Positions 12,010-23,657 are shown, numbered from the stretch's first letter. The stretch: DNA of 64,000 bases from Amblyomma americanum (GCF_052857255.1 NC_135497.1:547255531-547319530); one strand, 5' to 3'. Translations and numbers: made by a program. The notes: generated by a model from the sequence alone, not told the origin.

Positions 12010-13050
12010 TAGACTGGTTGATAATGTTATTCCGGAACTTCAATTCTTTTTTTTCTACCTTTAGGCTTGAAAATAAGGTATTCCGTCTTGTTTATCTTTA
12101 GGTCTGGTTTATGAAAGGTTAACCAAAAGTCTAAATAGTGAAGCCATTCATTTGCTTCCCTGTAAATGAAGCTTTCATTCCAACCTGAAAAAAAAATACG
12201 CTAGTGTCGTCTGCATGTAATACCATTTAAGAGCAGCCTGGGGTGTTTACAATATCACTCATATATATCAAGAATAATATGGGGCCTAGAAAGGACCCTA
12301 TGGAACTCCGCATTTAATAGTGCCTCGATCGGATGCGATGCTTTTTATTGTGGTGTATTGCTCCCTGCAAATTAAACAGCTTTCCATCAGGACGTGTGCT
12401 GTACCTTGGATTCCATAGTACGGTAGCTGCATTAATAATATATCACGATGGACAGAATCAAAGGCTTTCCTGAAATCAAGAAATAAGCCCAAAGTAATCT
12501 TTCATTTCTTAATGTTGTCAGGAATTTTCTGTTTAATATAAAGTAAAGCAGTTTCAGTTGCCTTATTCTTTTTGAATCCAAACTGCTCTTTTTCTATCAA
12601 GTTATGCAGAGTGAGGAAATCCACAATTCTTTTGTTCATCGTGTGTTCAGCAACTTTTGAAAAGACTAAAAGCACTGACATTGGTCTATAGTTGTTCAAG
12701 TCTTCAAAAGCACCACCTTTATGAATAGCTGGAACACGCGCAAGCTTTATTTGGTTTGGAAATATCCCTACTTGAAGCATGCAGTTGCATATATGCGTAT
12801 GGACTGGAGTTATCAGTGCGGCTACAGCTTTCACGGGGGAAACTTTCACATCATCGTAGGCTGATGCACAGTTGTCCTTCAGTATCATGATTATGTTGAG
12901 GACTTCTTTGGCGCAAGTTGGAGCGAGAAATACAGCTTGAGGACATTGAACATTCATGTATTGTTCACACGATAATGTACCATGAATATCATTTGAGGCA
13001 CCAACTTCTACAAAGTGCATGTTGAAAAGGTTTGAAATGTTATCGTCAGT
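12010..13050 (-). pseudogene. CR1/jockey-type LINE reverse transcriptase relic
   Basis: Minus-strand RT in order: MHFVEVGASND (RT-proximal linker), VGIFPNQIKLARVPAIHKGG, NYRPMSVLLVFSKVAEHTM, EKEQFGFKKNKATETAL (about 12600), then after a frameshift near 12495 GLFLDFRKAFDSVHRDILL with the first catalytic Asp, GSFLGPILFLIYMSDIV preceded by a stop, LHADDTSVFF (catalytic Asp pair, about 12205), and LTFHKPDLKINKTEYLIF. These are blocks of a non-LTR RT without an RNase H and unlike LINE-A. The endonuclease that should precede it is absent: the frame joins almost directly to ORF1-like sequence at about 13050. Confidence 0.8.
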
Positions 13051-13445
13051 TCAGCCCTGTGTAGGTAATGCACAGCGGTAATGTCGTCTTGTGTAATTGC
13101 CTTAACTTGCAGCTTTTCTACAATCTCATTTACTTTGCTTAGGAAATCCTTATCCTGGGTTTCAGTCAATATATGAAGCTCTAGGGTTAGAAAGCGACTT
13201 CGCCACTCCAAATCATCTAGGTCCTGCTTCAGCTGAGTTATATCACTACCTACATTGTTAGATTCCATCCCTTCAACTCGCTTCGTTAGTTGTTTTGTAG
13301 TTTTTTCTTGAACAATCAGGTGGTTCTGAAAGTCGTCAAACTTATCAGAGAGCAACTGCATTTGCGAATCAAATGCATCAAACTTTTTTGACAAAGGCAA
13401 AACAGCATTAGGCTTCGTTTCAGTCATCAGTAACCTGAGTATCAC
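13008..13445 (-). pseudogene. LINE ORF1 coiled-coil fragment fused to RT relic
   Basis: An open frame of 145 codons, mostly helical, with heptad-like Leu/Phe spacing (FDAFDSQMQLLSDKFDDFQ) and the motif DDLEWRSRFLTLELH, which resembles the E-x-R-x-R-x-N-L region after the coiled coil in LINE ORF1 proteins. The tail reads VKAITQDDITAVHYLHRAE and then loses similarity at the junction with RT sequence. This suggests a deletion that removed the end of ORF1 and all of the endonuclease. The upstream frame 13442-13720 is not recognisable. Confidence 0.55.
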
Positions 13446-15753
13446 GTCGGAATCATGCTGCGGATTTTCTGTGGTGCTTGTGCCCTTGTAGTTGCCTCGA
13501 AAGGAGTCACATTTCCATGCTTTCTTTTTGGCTTCGCGCTTAGCATTGAAAGATTATTTTTTTTTATTCCCGCACATGCAGCACGATTAAAATTAAATTT
13601 GCACTCTGAGTATGTTGCAAAGATGATATCAGTGAGTGGAAGACAGCAAGCACAACAACGAGCTATAGTACGCTCAGATCGTTTACAAAAAACCCATCCA
13701 CTTAGCAGCAGCGACGACATAAAAGGAAAAGAAAATCACATTGAGTGAGGCATAATTATGCACAAACCTGCACAAAGGCAGATACGGTTAAATGATGCTC
13801 GCAGTTACGGTCACCACTGCCAAGTGAGGTCCCAGTGGAAGGAATCTTCTTTTATAGCCCAAAGTGAACCGTTGATGCTGTGCCGGATTTCCGGGTGACA
13901 CCGACGACCACGCCTTCCTGGTCCGCTGCTCGAGACTACCGTCTGTCTTCAGGGCACGTGCGATGACCAGTGAGATGTACGGCTGCACAGTGGGTAATCT
14001 GCACAGAGGCAGAGACGGTTATGTGATGCTCGCAGTTATTGTCGCTACTTTGCAGTGGTTACAATAACTTGAGCATCTGATGAACTCGATAACCACTGAG
14101 CCATCGCGCTGTATTCATCATTTCAGTAAATATGCATGACAAATTCCAAGTGGCTGTCATAAAACATTGAAACTAATATCCACATTCCGTGCAGCACTCT
14201 ACCTCTACACTAAATACCTACTGCGAATACTGACCTCTGTATGCATTCCCTTTACATTAATTGGAATAGAATACTTAGAAAACTTGTGCCACTTATCATC
14301 ATTGACTCGCTACGAGCTGTTGAGAATGCTGCCCCATAAAACGTACATTCAGTGCTCCTTGCAAAAGGATCCCAACTGGAGAATATTTAAGCATTTAGTC
14401 ATATACCCGCTATTCAACAAGCGCTTCAAAATACCCTGCCTGGTACGTATGCCGATACTCAAACGGGCACAAGCCATGCAAAACCTACCAGGCAGACTGC
14501 GAACCAGTTCACCACGGTTTTGCGCCCACAACTTGAAACACTAAGACGAAACAGCATACTCATACACCAGCGTGCGCTCTTTGGAACAAGCGGGTTACAG
14601 CGCTTCCATGCCGTGCTCATTATCCTGAAAAACTCAAACAGCACATAGTGGTTGCAGCGGCGCCATTTCAGAACCAGACGTGAGCTTCAGACAACAAGCT
14701 CATTATTGTAAGGATGAAATACCATCCCAAATTCAGTTATGTTTTACTTCAAGTGCAGCCCGGACAGAGCAGTAAAAAGGAGACACTTGCATGCAGGCAC
14801 CCTAAACTAACGCTGATAGAAAAATCAACGAAAGCAACGAACACGCTCAAAGTAAGAATTATTTCATTTAAACAATTAACGTGTTCATCAAAAGGCGCAG
14901 CCATAAAAAAATAGCGCGAGCAGAATTGCATTCGTGGCGCAAATAAGCGCCAAGTTACATTGGCGTTTTTGTAATGTAGCAGTCTGAGATGAGAAACGCA
15001 TCCTCTGCCTCTCGCAGAATTGGTACTGAAGAAATTTGTGCCCGCGTAAGCGGGGTTCATGAACGAGCCTCTCGGAACGAAATGTAAGCCATCTCTTGTC
15101 GAGGCGACCTTTACTCAGCTTTCGAAATGAATTGCCCGCAGGCCAGCGGCGGCGGCCAACGGCTCGGATAACAGGGATGGACGAATCCATACGTGTGCAA
15201 CGAAAGGGGACACGGGATGCAGCTCGCAGGTTCTTCGCGGTGTTTGTACACGCTCGCCATTTGCGCCGGCAACCACTTTTTTTTTCAACCATCACTCTAT
15301 TAGCATTCATTCACCGCCGCTTCACTACAACTTTGACAAACGCCTCGAGCTCTAGTCAATAGCGTTACAAAACATATTTGGTGAAACGTCGCTGCACACG
15401 ACGCGCACCGAGTGAGCGGCTACAAAAAACAAGTAATTAATGCACACATCTCCATGAACAGCCCTCTATGATCCCGACAGGCGATAACACAAAGATAAAA
15501 AAATAAATGTAATCCACCTCAGCACTTGATTGTGCGTTTCCGCAGATGCCAAGTAAATCGTGCTCACATGGCTCTAACGCATAGTTTCATTTCGGCCTTC
15601 ACTCACGGGCTAAGCGATATTTCTGGCTGCGCACCTACCTGTCAACACGGAAAAGCCAGTAGAGAGCTCGCGAGGAGGGCTTACCGTCCCGGGTTTCGCA
15701 CCGTGTGCATTTCCGCGCGTTAGGAAAGACATAGCGGCACAGACGTAAGCGCA
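13446..15753. other. Interval with a short direct-repeat pair, no recognised gene
   Basis: Two copies of a 55-bp sequence (GGCAGATACGGTTAAATGAT at about 13780 and GGCAGAGACGGTTATGTGAT at about 14005, both followed by GCTCGCAGTTA) lie 228 bp apart in direct orientation. Open frames at 14167-14544 (+) and 14888-15310 (-) have no motif I recognise. A GC-richer patch at 14.9-15.8 kb could be non-repetitive host sequence. Confidence 0.5.
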
Positions 15754-16107
15754 TTATTCGAGAACATGGCGGCTGCCGCTGCTCACACAAACGTGCTTAC
15801 TAACGTGAATAGGAAGTTTGTCGCTACGCACATAATCTGCTCTGCACACACAGCACTGCTTAGAGTGGATAAGGAGGCCGAATGAATAAAAATAATCGTG
15901 TAGACTAACTGTAAGTGGACGATTAAGTTGAATTTCAATCAAAACGTAATCCACGAGAGAAAACTCCGCCGACACACTGGCGCTCACGGTCGTTTGCTGC
16001 CCGGATGATTTTCCGCCGACTCCGGGAAAAATGGGTAAAAAGTGAAACAAACCGATTTCACGGTCATGTCTATATTGGTTGCACTCCTGCCAGTGTAGCT
16101 CTAGCAT
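15754..16107 (-). CDS. Possible exon with one C2H2 zinc finger
   Basis: An open frame of 117 codons on the minus strand contains CCVCRADYVRSDKLPIHVSKH. Its spacing is C-x2-C-x3-Tyr-x5-Leu-x2-H-x3-H, exactly the C2H2 zinc-finger consensus. No second finger or TGEKP linker follows; the frame stops about 15 residues later. Such fingers usually bind DNA. It could be an exon of a zinc-finger gene, a decayed copy, or chance. No splice sites were established. Confidence 0.3.
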   Translation of the reverse strand: MLELHWQECNQYRHDREIGLFHFLPIFPGVGGKSSGQQTTVSASVSAEFSLVDYVLIEIQLNRPLTVSLHDYFYSFGLLIHSKQCCVCRADYVRSDKLPIHVSKHVCVSSGSRHVLE

Positions 16108-16944
16108 CTAAGAACACAAAGGGCCTTTGGTTTAAAGCATAAATTCTCATCTCGCGCTTTAAAAACCTTATTACTTTAGCGAAAACCAAAACCGAAACCT
16201 TACTACTTTGTCCATGCGTGCCGCATCTCCCATCGCATAGTATATGGCGCCCTTTTCAAATAATTATAATGCTGCATAGCATAACGTCTTTTTGGCGTGT
16301 GCTCGTGTTTGGAAAACCGGTATGGACAACAGCGTGTTATCGCCTCCGATGCAGCAGGTGTACGGCGAAGAACGAAAATATACTGGGTTTCTGATTGTTG
16401 AGTCGCAGCACTTTTTCACGTGAAGGCAAACTGCAAAGGTATAAATGTCATATCTTAATTCCGCAGAGAACCATGATCTTTGAGACTCTTCTAATCATGT
16501 TTCTGAGAGATGGGCACATCCTTGAATTCTCACCCCCGTTGTTCCCCCTTATTTTACAGGAGGTTTTAAGGAGAAATAAATGTACAGTCACTGATAAAAT
16601 GCTTCTTAATTAAGCGTGTTGGACAGTAACGATAGAACGATGTAATGGTATATTCTCGAGCGATTCCTTTAAGGGAGAGCGTGTACATGTTCGTTTGATG
16701 TAGTACAGTTTGCAACACCCTTACTTCAGAAGTGGGTGCCTTTCCTCGCTCTACCTGTCAGCATTAAAGATTATTTAATTATTTTCTCAATATGCGTCGC
16801 GGTTTAAGGAAAATTAGCTCTTCAAAGCTTCTAAAAACAATATACAGGAAGGTATTGCATTGCCGATGGACGATATTTCTTTATTCCTGAAATAGCAAAG
16901 GAAGCGGAGGACTCTGACAATAGTTGCGGTCACCCGATGCAGTT
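16108..16944. other. AT-rich interval, nothing recognised
   Basis: No coding similarity, tandem repeat or element end could be identified. A plus-strand frame at 16395-16613 has no motif. Confidence 0.5.
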
Positions 16945-17177
16945 TGGTTCGTGGGGGTTTAACGTCCCAAACCAACTCAGGGAATGAGAGACGGCGTAGT
17001 GAAGGGCTCCGGAAATTTCGACCGCCTGGGGTTTTTTAACATGCACTGACATCGCACACCACACGGGCCTCAAGAATTTCGCCTCCATCGAAATTTGACC
17101 GCCACGGCTGGCAACGAACCCGCGTCTTTCGGGTCAGCAACCGAGCGCCATAACCACTTAACCACGGCGGCGGCCCG
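16945..17177 (-). mobile_element. Full-length tRNA-derived SINE
   Basis: On the minus strand a tRNA-like head (about 17177-17105) has an A-box (TGGTTAAGTGG) and a B-box with one change (GGTTCGTTGCC). It is followed by the body, whose plus-strand form is GGGCTCCGGAAATTTCGACC, CATGCACTGACATCGCAC and GCCTCCATCGAAATTTGACC. The other end is CCCACGAACCAAACTG. Layout and promoter boxes fit the tRNA-derived SINEs reported from ticks (Ruka-like; assigned from memory of the family). At least seven related pieces occur in this window. Confidence 0.7.
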
Positions 17178-17274
17178 ATGCAGTTTTACTCAGCATGCGG
17201 TGCGAAAAGAAATTGATATTTTATGGACTTAGTCGAAAGGCAGTGTATGAATTGTTAGATAAAATTAGGATTGT

Positions 17275-18286
17275 TATAAACAATAGACAATAGGTCTATA
17301 GACAATAGTGTATATGCAGTCTAAATATTGTCTATAGACGATAGGAAATTAAGGCGGTTAGAGATTTTGGTGTATAAATTGTCTATAGGTCGTCTATAGA
17401 CAAATGGCTGCTAAGCCGGTTATAGACTAGTCTAAAGATGGTTTATAGATTGTTATAGACGAAAGGTAATTATGGCGGTTATAGGCTTTAGTCTATAGAT
17501 GGTCTAAAGATTGTCTATAGACAAAAGTAAATAAGGCAGGTATAGACTTTAGTCTATATAAAATCTATTGACCGCCTATAGATAAAGTAAAATTATGTCT
17601 ACTATAGACTTTGGGCTAAAGATGGTCTATAGACTTTCTATGCACAAAAGGAAATGAGGCAGTTATAGAATTCAGTCTATAGATAATCTATTGACCGTCT
17701 ATAGACAAAGAAAACTTCTGTCTGTTACAGACTAGTCTACAGATATTCTATGGACCATCTATAGACAAAACAATATTAAGGCGGTTATAGACTTTAGTCT
17801 ATAGATAGTCTATAGACCACCTATAGACGGAAGGAAATTAAGGCTGTTATAGACTTTAGTCTATAGATAATCTATTGACTTAATATAGAGAAAGGAAAAT
17901 TATGTACGGGTCTCGAAACGTCATGTGTTAAATATTTTTCTTTGGCGTGTGTATGTTTCTTGTGCTTCAGAAAATTATGTCTGTTATGAACTTTAGTCTA
18001 TAGATGATATATAGACACTCTATGGACAAAAGGAAATAAGGCGGTTATAGACATTAGTCTATAGCTAATCTATTGACCGTCTGTAGACAAAGGAAAATTA
18101 TGCCTGGTATAGACTTTAGTCTATAGGTAGTCTATTGACCATCTATAGACAAAAGGAAATTAAGGCGGTTATAGACTTTAGTCTATAGATTCTCTATAGA
18201 CAGTCTATTGAAAAAAATCCGTCTAAACGGCGTCTATAGAGTCTATAAAAAGTCCATAGACAATCTATAGACCATTTTCATAAGGG
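17275..18286. repeat. Right GTCTATAGAC palindrome array
   Basis: About 1 kb of imperfect repeats of roughly 80 bp with the core GGCGGTTATAGACTTTAGTC, then TATAGAT, TCTATAGAC and AAAGGAAATTAAGG. It shares the GTCTATAGAC palindrome with the left array but not its longer unit. A short unrelated stretch interrupts it at about 17900-17980. Ends at TAAGGG (18281-18286). Confidence 0.85.
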
Positions 18287-20992
18287 TGGAGCCAACGGAT
18301 TGTGATTCCTTGAACGGCGCGGTTGCACGGCGCAGCAGGCGGCGTCGAGGTCTCCCACGGTTGCAAGGGCCTAGTTATTTATTTTTCCACAAAAACAAAT
18401 GGGTGCTCGAGGGCGGTTGCGTTTATAGTCGGCGGCTTGAAACGAAAGCCGGCGCACGACGCTTCAACGGCTTCCGCTTGATCTAACGGGTCCACTGGAT
18501 CTGGCTCTCTCGCCAAATTGCATGTACCTTCAGATATGTACTGTGAATGGATTAAAATAGCCGAGCTCGAAAAGAACAGCTCCGCCCAACTGCCGCAGCT
18601 ATTGAATATAACGCGCACCTCGCCGCGAAGACAAATTGGCCGGGCCGGCGGCGGCTGGCGCACTCGGCGCGAAATAGATACATGCTCCAATCTCCCCGCC
18701 AGTCCGGTCAGAGTGCGCCGAAGCCGCCGAACGCGTCGGCGGTCAAGCACAGTTGGAGTATAGACCTCCTGCATGTTTGTAAACATACGAGGTGGCGCTG
18801 CAGTCGCTAGCGAGCTCGTGGTAGGCAAAAGGTCGGGGAGTGGCGTCGCGGATAGGTGTTGAGCGCGGGTTTTCAAGGCTTGTAGGCGCGTTTCCAGTTC
18901 CTGCGAATCATAGCAATGGTCGATGCTTCCAACTTAGTAATTTGTTTAAGTACACGAGCTCGCGTTGGCCACGTGCGGCCTATAAAGAGAAATAGTTTGC
19001 CACTGTATTGTATATATGGTTAGTAGTAAACATGTAAAAAGCGTTCCTGCCGTTTATTTATGCGCTAGGCATTGAAAAAAACAAGTTCTGACACTCTACA
19101 CTAGCCGGAATGATTTTACTTCGGGACAATAGTGAGGGGAAGTGCTGGCGTCGTTTCGTCGGAGCAGACATGCGCTCATCGTCTGCTGACATACGTACGT
19201 GTCGCGCTGTGCGAAAAGTGGGGACAGCGTCGTGTCCCTGATCTCTTGTCTCGCTTAGCGCTGTTTTCAGCCGCATGACCACGCACCAGCCAGGCCGACT
19301 TGTCCTCTTATTAAGCTGCTCGATTTCCTGAAAATTTTTTATTTCTAGAAATATTTTCTTTCCTAGCCCTGAAGTCTAGTTTCGTGACGAAAAATTATAG
19401 CAAAATATTGAGTACAAATTTATAAATTACGCTTTTTAGAAGTGTGGTCATCAAAAATTGTGAGGTAATTTTTTTGATTTCAGTGGCGCATTTCCTTGAC
19501 CAAAGCGAAAGCGAAGATGCCATAATCGAGGGAATAAACTGCAAGGTTCGTTTTGTGACCTCTCACATTTTCTGCGACTGGATCACTCACCTTTGTAATT
19601 CGCATCAAAATCAAATGATTCCATTTGTCGCAAACTCTTCCAGAGACGTTGAGGAGCGTAATAAATCTCTCGATTTTTTTCCCTACACGTGCAGTACAGT
19701 GTTAGTTATTTCTTGTAAGAAACGTTTTCATGTAACTATGCATGCATAAGTACTGATCATATAGAAAAAGAACTAATCGCGTCATCGTACAGAACAGGGC
19801 TTTATGTACATGCTGGCATAAAAAAACTGCGCACTATCTACTCAATTATTTGAGACCTTGAGGGGTCTTGACGACGGTGTTAACTATAATTACCCAGAAC
19901 TGCACCAGGTATAGCTATAAATAAAAAGAATTACTGAAACTAGCGTAGGGATTTCATATTTGCATCAAGTTTAGTTACATATCGCATGCATGAATAACGA
20001 AAACACTTTTCATTCCCGCGTCCCCTCTCAATCTCGCCACGTGTCTGTTAGTAGCACGCCTGCGGCTGCTTCTTTCCAAACAAGCTTCGCGATCATGTAC
20101 TACCTCATGAAACATGACACATGCATGATGCAATGAAAAAGTATATGGCGTTTAGCACATTTAAGGTACGCTATTCTAAGCACACCAACGCGACCGCGCA
20201 AGATTGACACAACTTACCAGACTTCTTTCTACTCAAATGAAATAATTACGTCGTCATATCAAGAAACAGTTTCAAGTAAATATTAAATGTCATAAAACGC
20301 GCCATTAAAACATGGTGTGCTATTAACAAAAAAACGCATTCCTTGGGGGCGAGTGAACCTGTCGGCGCCCCGTGCACTCCGGCTCAAGGTGATAAATACG
20401 TGTGCAGCTGCATATGTCTTTTTTTCCTTGAGCAATTATCAGCCTACTATCCTGAAGTTCAGGTGAATGAACGCAGTAACTTGCATGCTATTAAGTGCAT
20501 TGAGTGGTAGTGCCTATCGACTCCCTGAATTCGCGCTTTACTACCGTGGCCCAATGCATGTTAGCCAGTTTCCGAATGCGGCATTTATGCGCGAGAAACC
20601 TATCGAGGCTAATTTAATATTTTTTATGCTACTACGCGGATCCAGCAGTGACGCAGCTGGTCAATACATGCTGCTTCTGCAGTGCACAGGCTTGAAGAAG
20701 CCGCCGGTAGCTGCGGCAGCTGCGGTAGGCACGGGCAAGCGGAACCTTTTTTTCCTACCTTGCGAAAGTCGCTGCTAACATCAGCGCCACCGCATCTTCG
20801 TGGCGTCGCGGGCTGAAGGAGGTCCATAGAGGGTCTCGCTTTGACCGAGGTGACTTCGCCGTGCAGGGCGCGCGCGCGCCTCGCCTTAGCAGAGCCTGCG
20901 CTTAACCGCTAACCAACGCATTCAGCGGCGGCATCCATGGGAGCCACTGAAACCCCCCGCCCACTGACTGAATAAAAGAAGTCTGGTGCCGA
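18287..20992. other. Interval without recognised genes
   Basis: A GC-rich first 600 bp with overlapping frames on both strands (for example 18379-18876, minus, 165 codons), then AT-rich sequence. No domain, splice signal or element end is recognised. Confidence 0.5.
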
Positions 20993-21070
20993 GGTTCGGA
21001 ATCGAACCAGGGCCTTCGGCGTTTCAGGCGGAAACGCTGCCGCTCCGCCACGACGACTCAAGTTACAGCC
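20993..21070 (-). mobile_element. tRNA-like SINE head
   Basis: The minus strand reads a tRNA-like sequence with A-box TGGCGGAGCGG and perfect B-box GGTTCGATTCC, about 75 nt, ending GGCACCAGA. The anticodon loop region (CCGCCTG between CGTTT and AAACG) lacks the usual T before the anticodon, so a working tRNA is unlikely. Low-complexity sequence (GCGCGCGCGC near 20870) follows downstream. Confidence 0.5.
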
Positions 21071-21073
21071 GTC

Positions 21074-21150
21074 AATAAAGGCGCATCTAGTGAACGCAAT
21101 CTTCTTATGCAGAAATCTCCGCGCTTTCGCTAGGTATATCCTGGCCTAAC
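21074..21150. repeat. Dispersed repeat, copy 1
   Basis: AATAAAGGCGCATCTAGTGA, then a variable stretch, then TTTCGCTAGGTATATCCTGG. A second, similar copy lies at 35576-35652 in the same orientation. Copy 1 directly abuts the tRNA-like head, so it may belong to the same SINE. Confidence 0.7.
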
Positions 21151-21984
21151 AGAGCTAGGCCATCAGCAATTTTTGTGAACTGCCTTGTACCTTGTCTACC
21201 GTCCCTAATAAACGATTTCCGTTAAGTAGTTTGAAGTTGACTGGCACAGCCGGGAATGTTTCGCCGGGCAAGTGTGTGAATACACAAGTGCTGCCTTGTA
21301 CGATCACCGACCATCGTGCCATCATAGCTTTTCACCGACCATGGCGATCATGTGACAAGACTTAACAGGCTCCTTCAAAGGTTAACTAGCACTTGAAGCG
21401 GCACTTGGAGTTACTCTGCTGTTCGGCGCTTGTAAATCGAAGCGCGTCAAAAACAAAACCACGGGGCACGCAGAGCTCATAGACGCGAAGCGCCATAAAA
21501 AATCGAAACTCTCCTGGCCGCCTGTGGCGCCGCCAAGCATCCGTTTTCTTTGTTTCCAACATTCAGGTTCTCTTTTGCCTGCCTTCCTTTTGTGATAAAA
21601 GTGCACTATTGGGTTTCAAACAAATCTTACTTGAATATTGATCTGCGCAACCTACCTTTGTCAGCCTCAGAGATTCTCGAAACCAAGTAGGATGGAAAAT
21701 TCCTCCAATGTGGCGCCTCTTGTCCTATGGCGTCACCACGCTTGTACTTGCGAGATTGGCCTGTGGTGGCGATACCTGTATTTTGGTTCTTGCTATTTTC
21801 TACCTTACAGGAGCTTTGTTTTCAGTAAGTGTGGCGTTTTTGTGATCAGGAGCTGGTATTCTATCGATACAAGCCAACTTCAATTTCTCGTCTGTGTCCC
21901 TTTAAGCAGTACCTGGAGGACAAGCAAAAGGTAGTACAAGAACCTTGCAAAAACCTTACAAGAACCTTGGTGTCAACCGAGACG
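21151..21984. other. Interval without recognised genes
   Basis: Mixed-composition sequence with short frames on both strands; no motif recognised. Confidence 0.5.
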
Positions 21985-22330
21985 TGAGGTAAATACTGCG
22001 CCATTTCATTTCCCCAAAAACCAATATTCATTTTCAAAATTGGTTTTTGAGGAAAATAAATGGCACATAATTTGTCTCACATGTCAGCTGACACCTGAAA
22101 CGTGCCGCAAGGGAAGGGATAAAGGAGGGAGTGAAAGAAGAAATGAAGAAAGAGGTGCAGTACTGAAGAGCTCCGGAATAATTTCGACCACCCGGGGATC
22201 TTCAACGTGCGCTGACGTTGCACAGCATACGGGCGCCTTAGCGTTTCGCCTCCATCGAAACGCAGCCGACGCAGTCCGGTTCCAACGCTCGTGTTTCATG
22301 CCGCGTTGCTGGTGGCATTCGGTGCAACAT
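21985..22330. mobile_element. SINE copy preceded by an inverted SINE tail
   Basis: From 22040 to about 22300 a minus-sense SINE matches the 16945-17177 and 35848-36112 copies (CTCCGGAATAATTTCGACCA, CAACGTGCGCTGACGTTGCA, GCGTTTCGCCTCCATCGAAA), cut off inside the B-box. Just to its left, ACTGCGCCATTTCATTTCCC is the tail end of another copy in the opposite sense, so CCAAAAACCAAT and ATTGGTTTTTG face each other across about 15 bp. Confidence 0.65.
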
Positions 22331-23071
22331 CCTCCCCCTCGCCCGTGCTTATAAAAAGGCCACAAAGGTAGCGTTTGCAGGTTGTACTCGCTGACCCATC
22401 CACGAGTTGTGTGTGTTGTGCCTCTGCAGAATAAAAGTGCACACGTGATAGAAGTGCAGCTAAATATTACTAGCACTGAAGGTGAATCGTTCTCGGCATG
22501 TTTTGCACTCCGAGGAGGGAAACAGATCGCACGCGTCATCAACGATCTCCTGCGACACGTGCGGCGCCTATGCCCCGCGCAAGACCTCCTGCAATAGCAC
22601 CGGTCTAGAATGTACCCGCTGTCACAAAATTCGTCGCATGTTCGAAAAAAAAAAACAGGCGCTGCGCCTAAGCAATCGCGCCCGCGCGCGGTAAAGTAAA
22701 ACAAAAAAAAAAACAGCGGGGAAGAACCCCCGGAGCGCACGGTACTTTTCAATAAGCTCGCCGTCGGGGCGCCAAAGTAAACATAGATACATGTGGCGTC
22801 GATTCTTCTCGAATGTTGGGGAAGTTTTTGCTTCTTCTCGACGTAAAGGGGGTGACCTTGGCGCCAAAGGATACCCTCCCCTTCGCTCCGGCACCGATGA
22901 CTCAGCGTGCCGCGAATGACCTAGATTGTTCTAGACGGTGGTTTCCACGCTCGACCAATGGGGTCGCGCGCCCGGCGCAAGAAGGAGAAGGAGTGTGTGC
23001 GGTTAAAGCTGCGTGTATGTGCGCGCCTGCCTTGGCGCAACGAACAAACAGATGCTGATTTCAATGCTTTC
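22331..23071. other. Interval without recognised genes
   Basis: Contains A-rich runs near 22650 and 22705 but no coding similarity. Ends at a duplicated GCTGATTTCAATGC where LINE-B begins. Confidence 0.5.
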
Positions 23072-23657
23072 AATAGCCGCTGATTTCAATGCAACCCATA
23101 AAGCATGGGGATATCACTTTAACACCCCGAAAGGTTGGAGGATCCTTGAGATCGCTAACAGAGAAGGGCTCACAATCTTAACTGACCCCCTGCAGCTTAC
23201 CAGAGCTTGCAATAGCGTCAGCAGAGACACCTGCCCAGATCTCACGCATGTGAAAAACTTCCTACAGGCCACCTGGTCTTACACTGTCGAGTCGCTGGGT
23301 AGCGATCACTTCATCGTCTCCTGCACTGTTCGCTGTGTGAAATGTCAGAAACCGTTTGGCAAGGCTGAGATTGTGAAATGGCACAAGTGGAGAGGGAAAA
23401 TCGCACGTCCCCCGGACGAAGATATTACTGATATTAAGGCATGGACAGCGATACACATGCAAACCGTCGCCAGGCACTCTGCGACAGTGAACACCACGGG
23501 GGAAACTCCGGCGGTTGACACGGACGTGTTATGTCTTTGGGAAGCCAGATCTGTGACAAGGAGGCGGAAAAGGCAAAAGTTAAATCGCGAGCTGAAGATC
23601 AAGATTCCAAAACTCACCAAAAAAGCGGATGACTACGCACATAACCTCGTTAACTAA
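23072..23657 (+). pseudogene. LINE-B endonuclease C-terminal half and linker
   Basis: Reads ADFNATHKAWGY (catalytic region of APE-type endonucleases), LEIANREGLTILTDP, RDTCPDLTHVKN and LGSDHFIVSC, the conserved S-D-H end of the domain, intact here. Then a linker with LWEARSVTRRRKRQKLNREL, stopping at 23655-23657. It would nick target DNA for target-primed reverse transcription. The N-terminal half is missing. The same linker motif (LWEAR...RRKRQK) is seen in LINE-A and LINE-C. Confidence 0.8.

Larger units (their letters stand above)
10042..18286. mobile_element. Candidate 8.2-kb DNA transposon bounded by inverted CCCTTA ends and palindrome arrays
   Basis: The left end reads CCCTTACAAAAATTTC then TAGACAGTCCATAGAC. 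The right end, read from outside on the minus strand, is CCCTTATGAAAATGG then TCTATAGATTGTCTATGGAC. Both are followed inwards by dense arrays of GTCTATAGAC-like palindromes. This is the layout of terminal inverted repeats with subterminal repeats. The 6.7-kb interior holds a LINE relic, SINEs and no recognisable transposase. I could not find a convincing target-site duplication (left flank GCTTTG, right flank TGGAGC), so this is an inference; two unrelated satellite patches are the alternative. Confidence 0.4.

Noticed and set aside
10030..18295. piggyBac assignment based on CCC-type termini
   Set aside because: No TTAA on either side and no transposase; superfamily left open.
18379..18876. 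Minus-strand frame of 165 codons as a gene
   Set aside because: GC-rich region open on both strands, no motif, no splice or start evidence.
20993..21070. Functional tRNA gene
   Set aside because: Pol III boxes are good, but the anticodon loop lacks the expected T and the sequence runs into repeat DNA; better read as a SINE head.
22084..22752. Minus-strand frame of 222 codons
   Set aside because: Its first part is the SINE body and the rest has low-complexity tracts; no protein similarity recognised.
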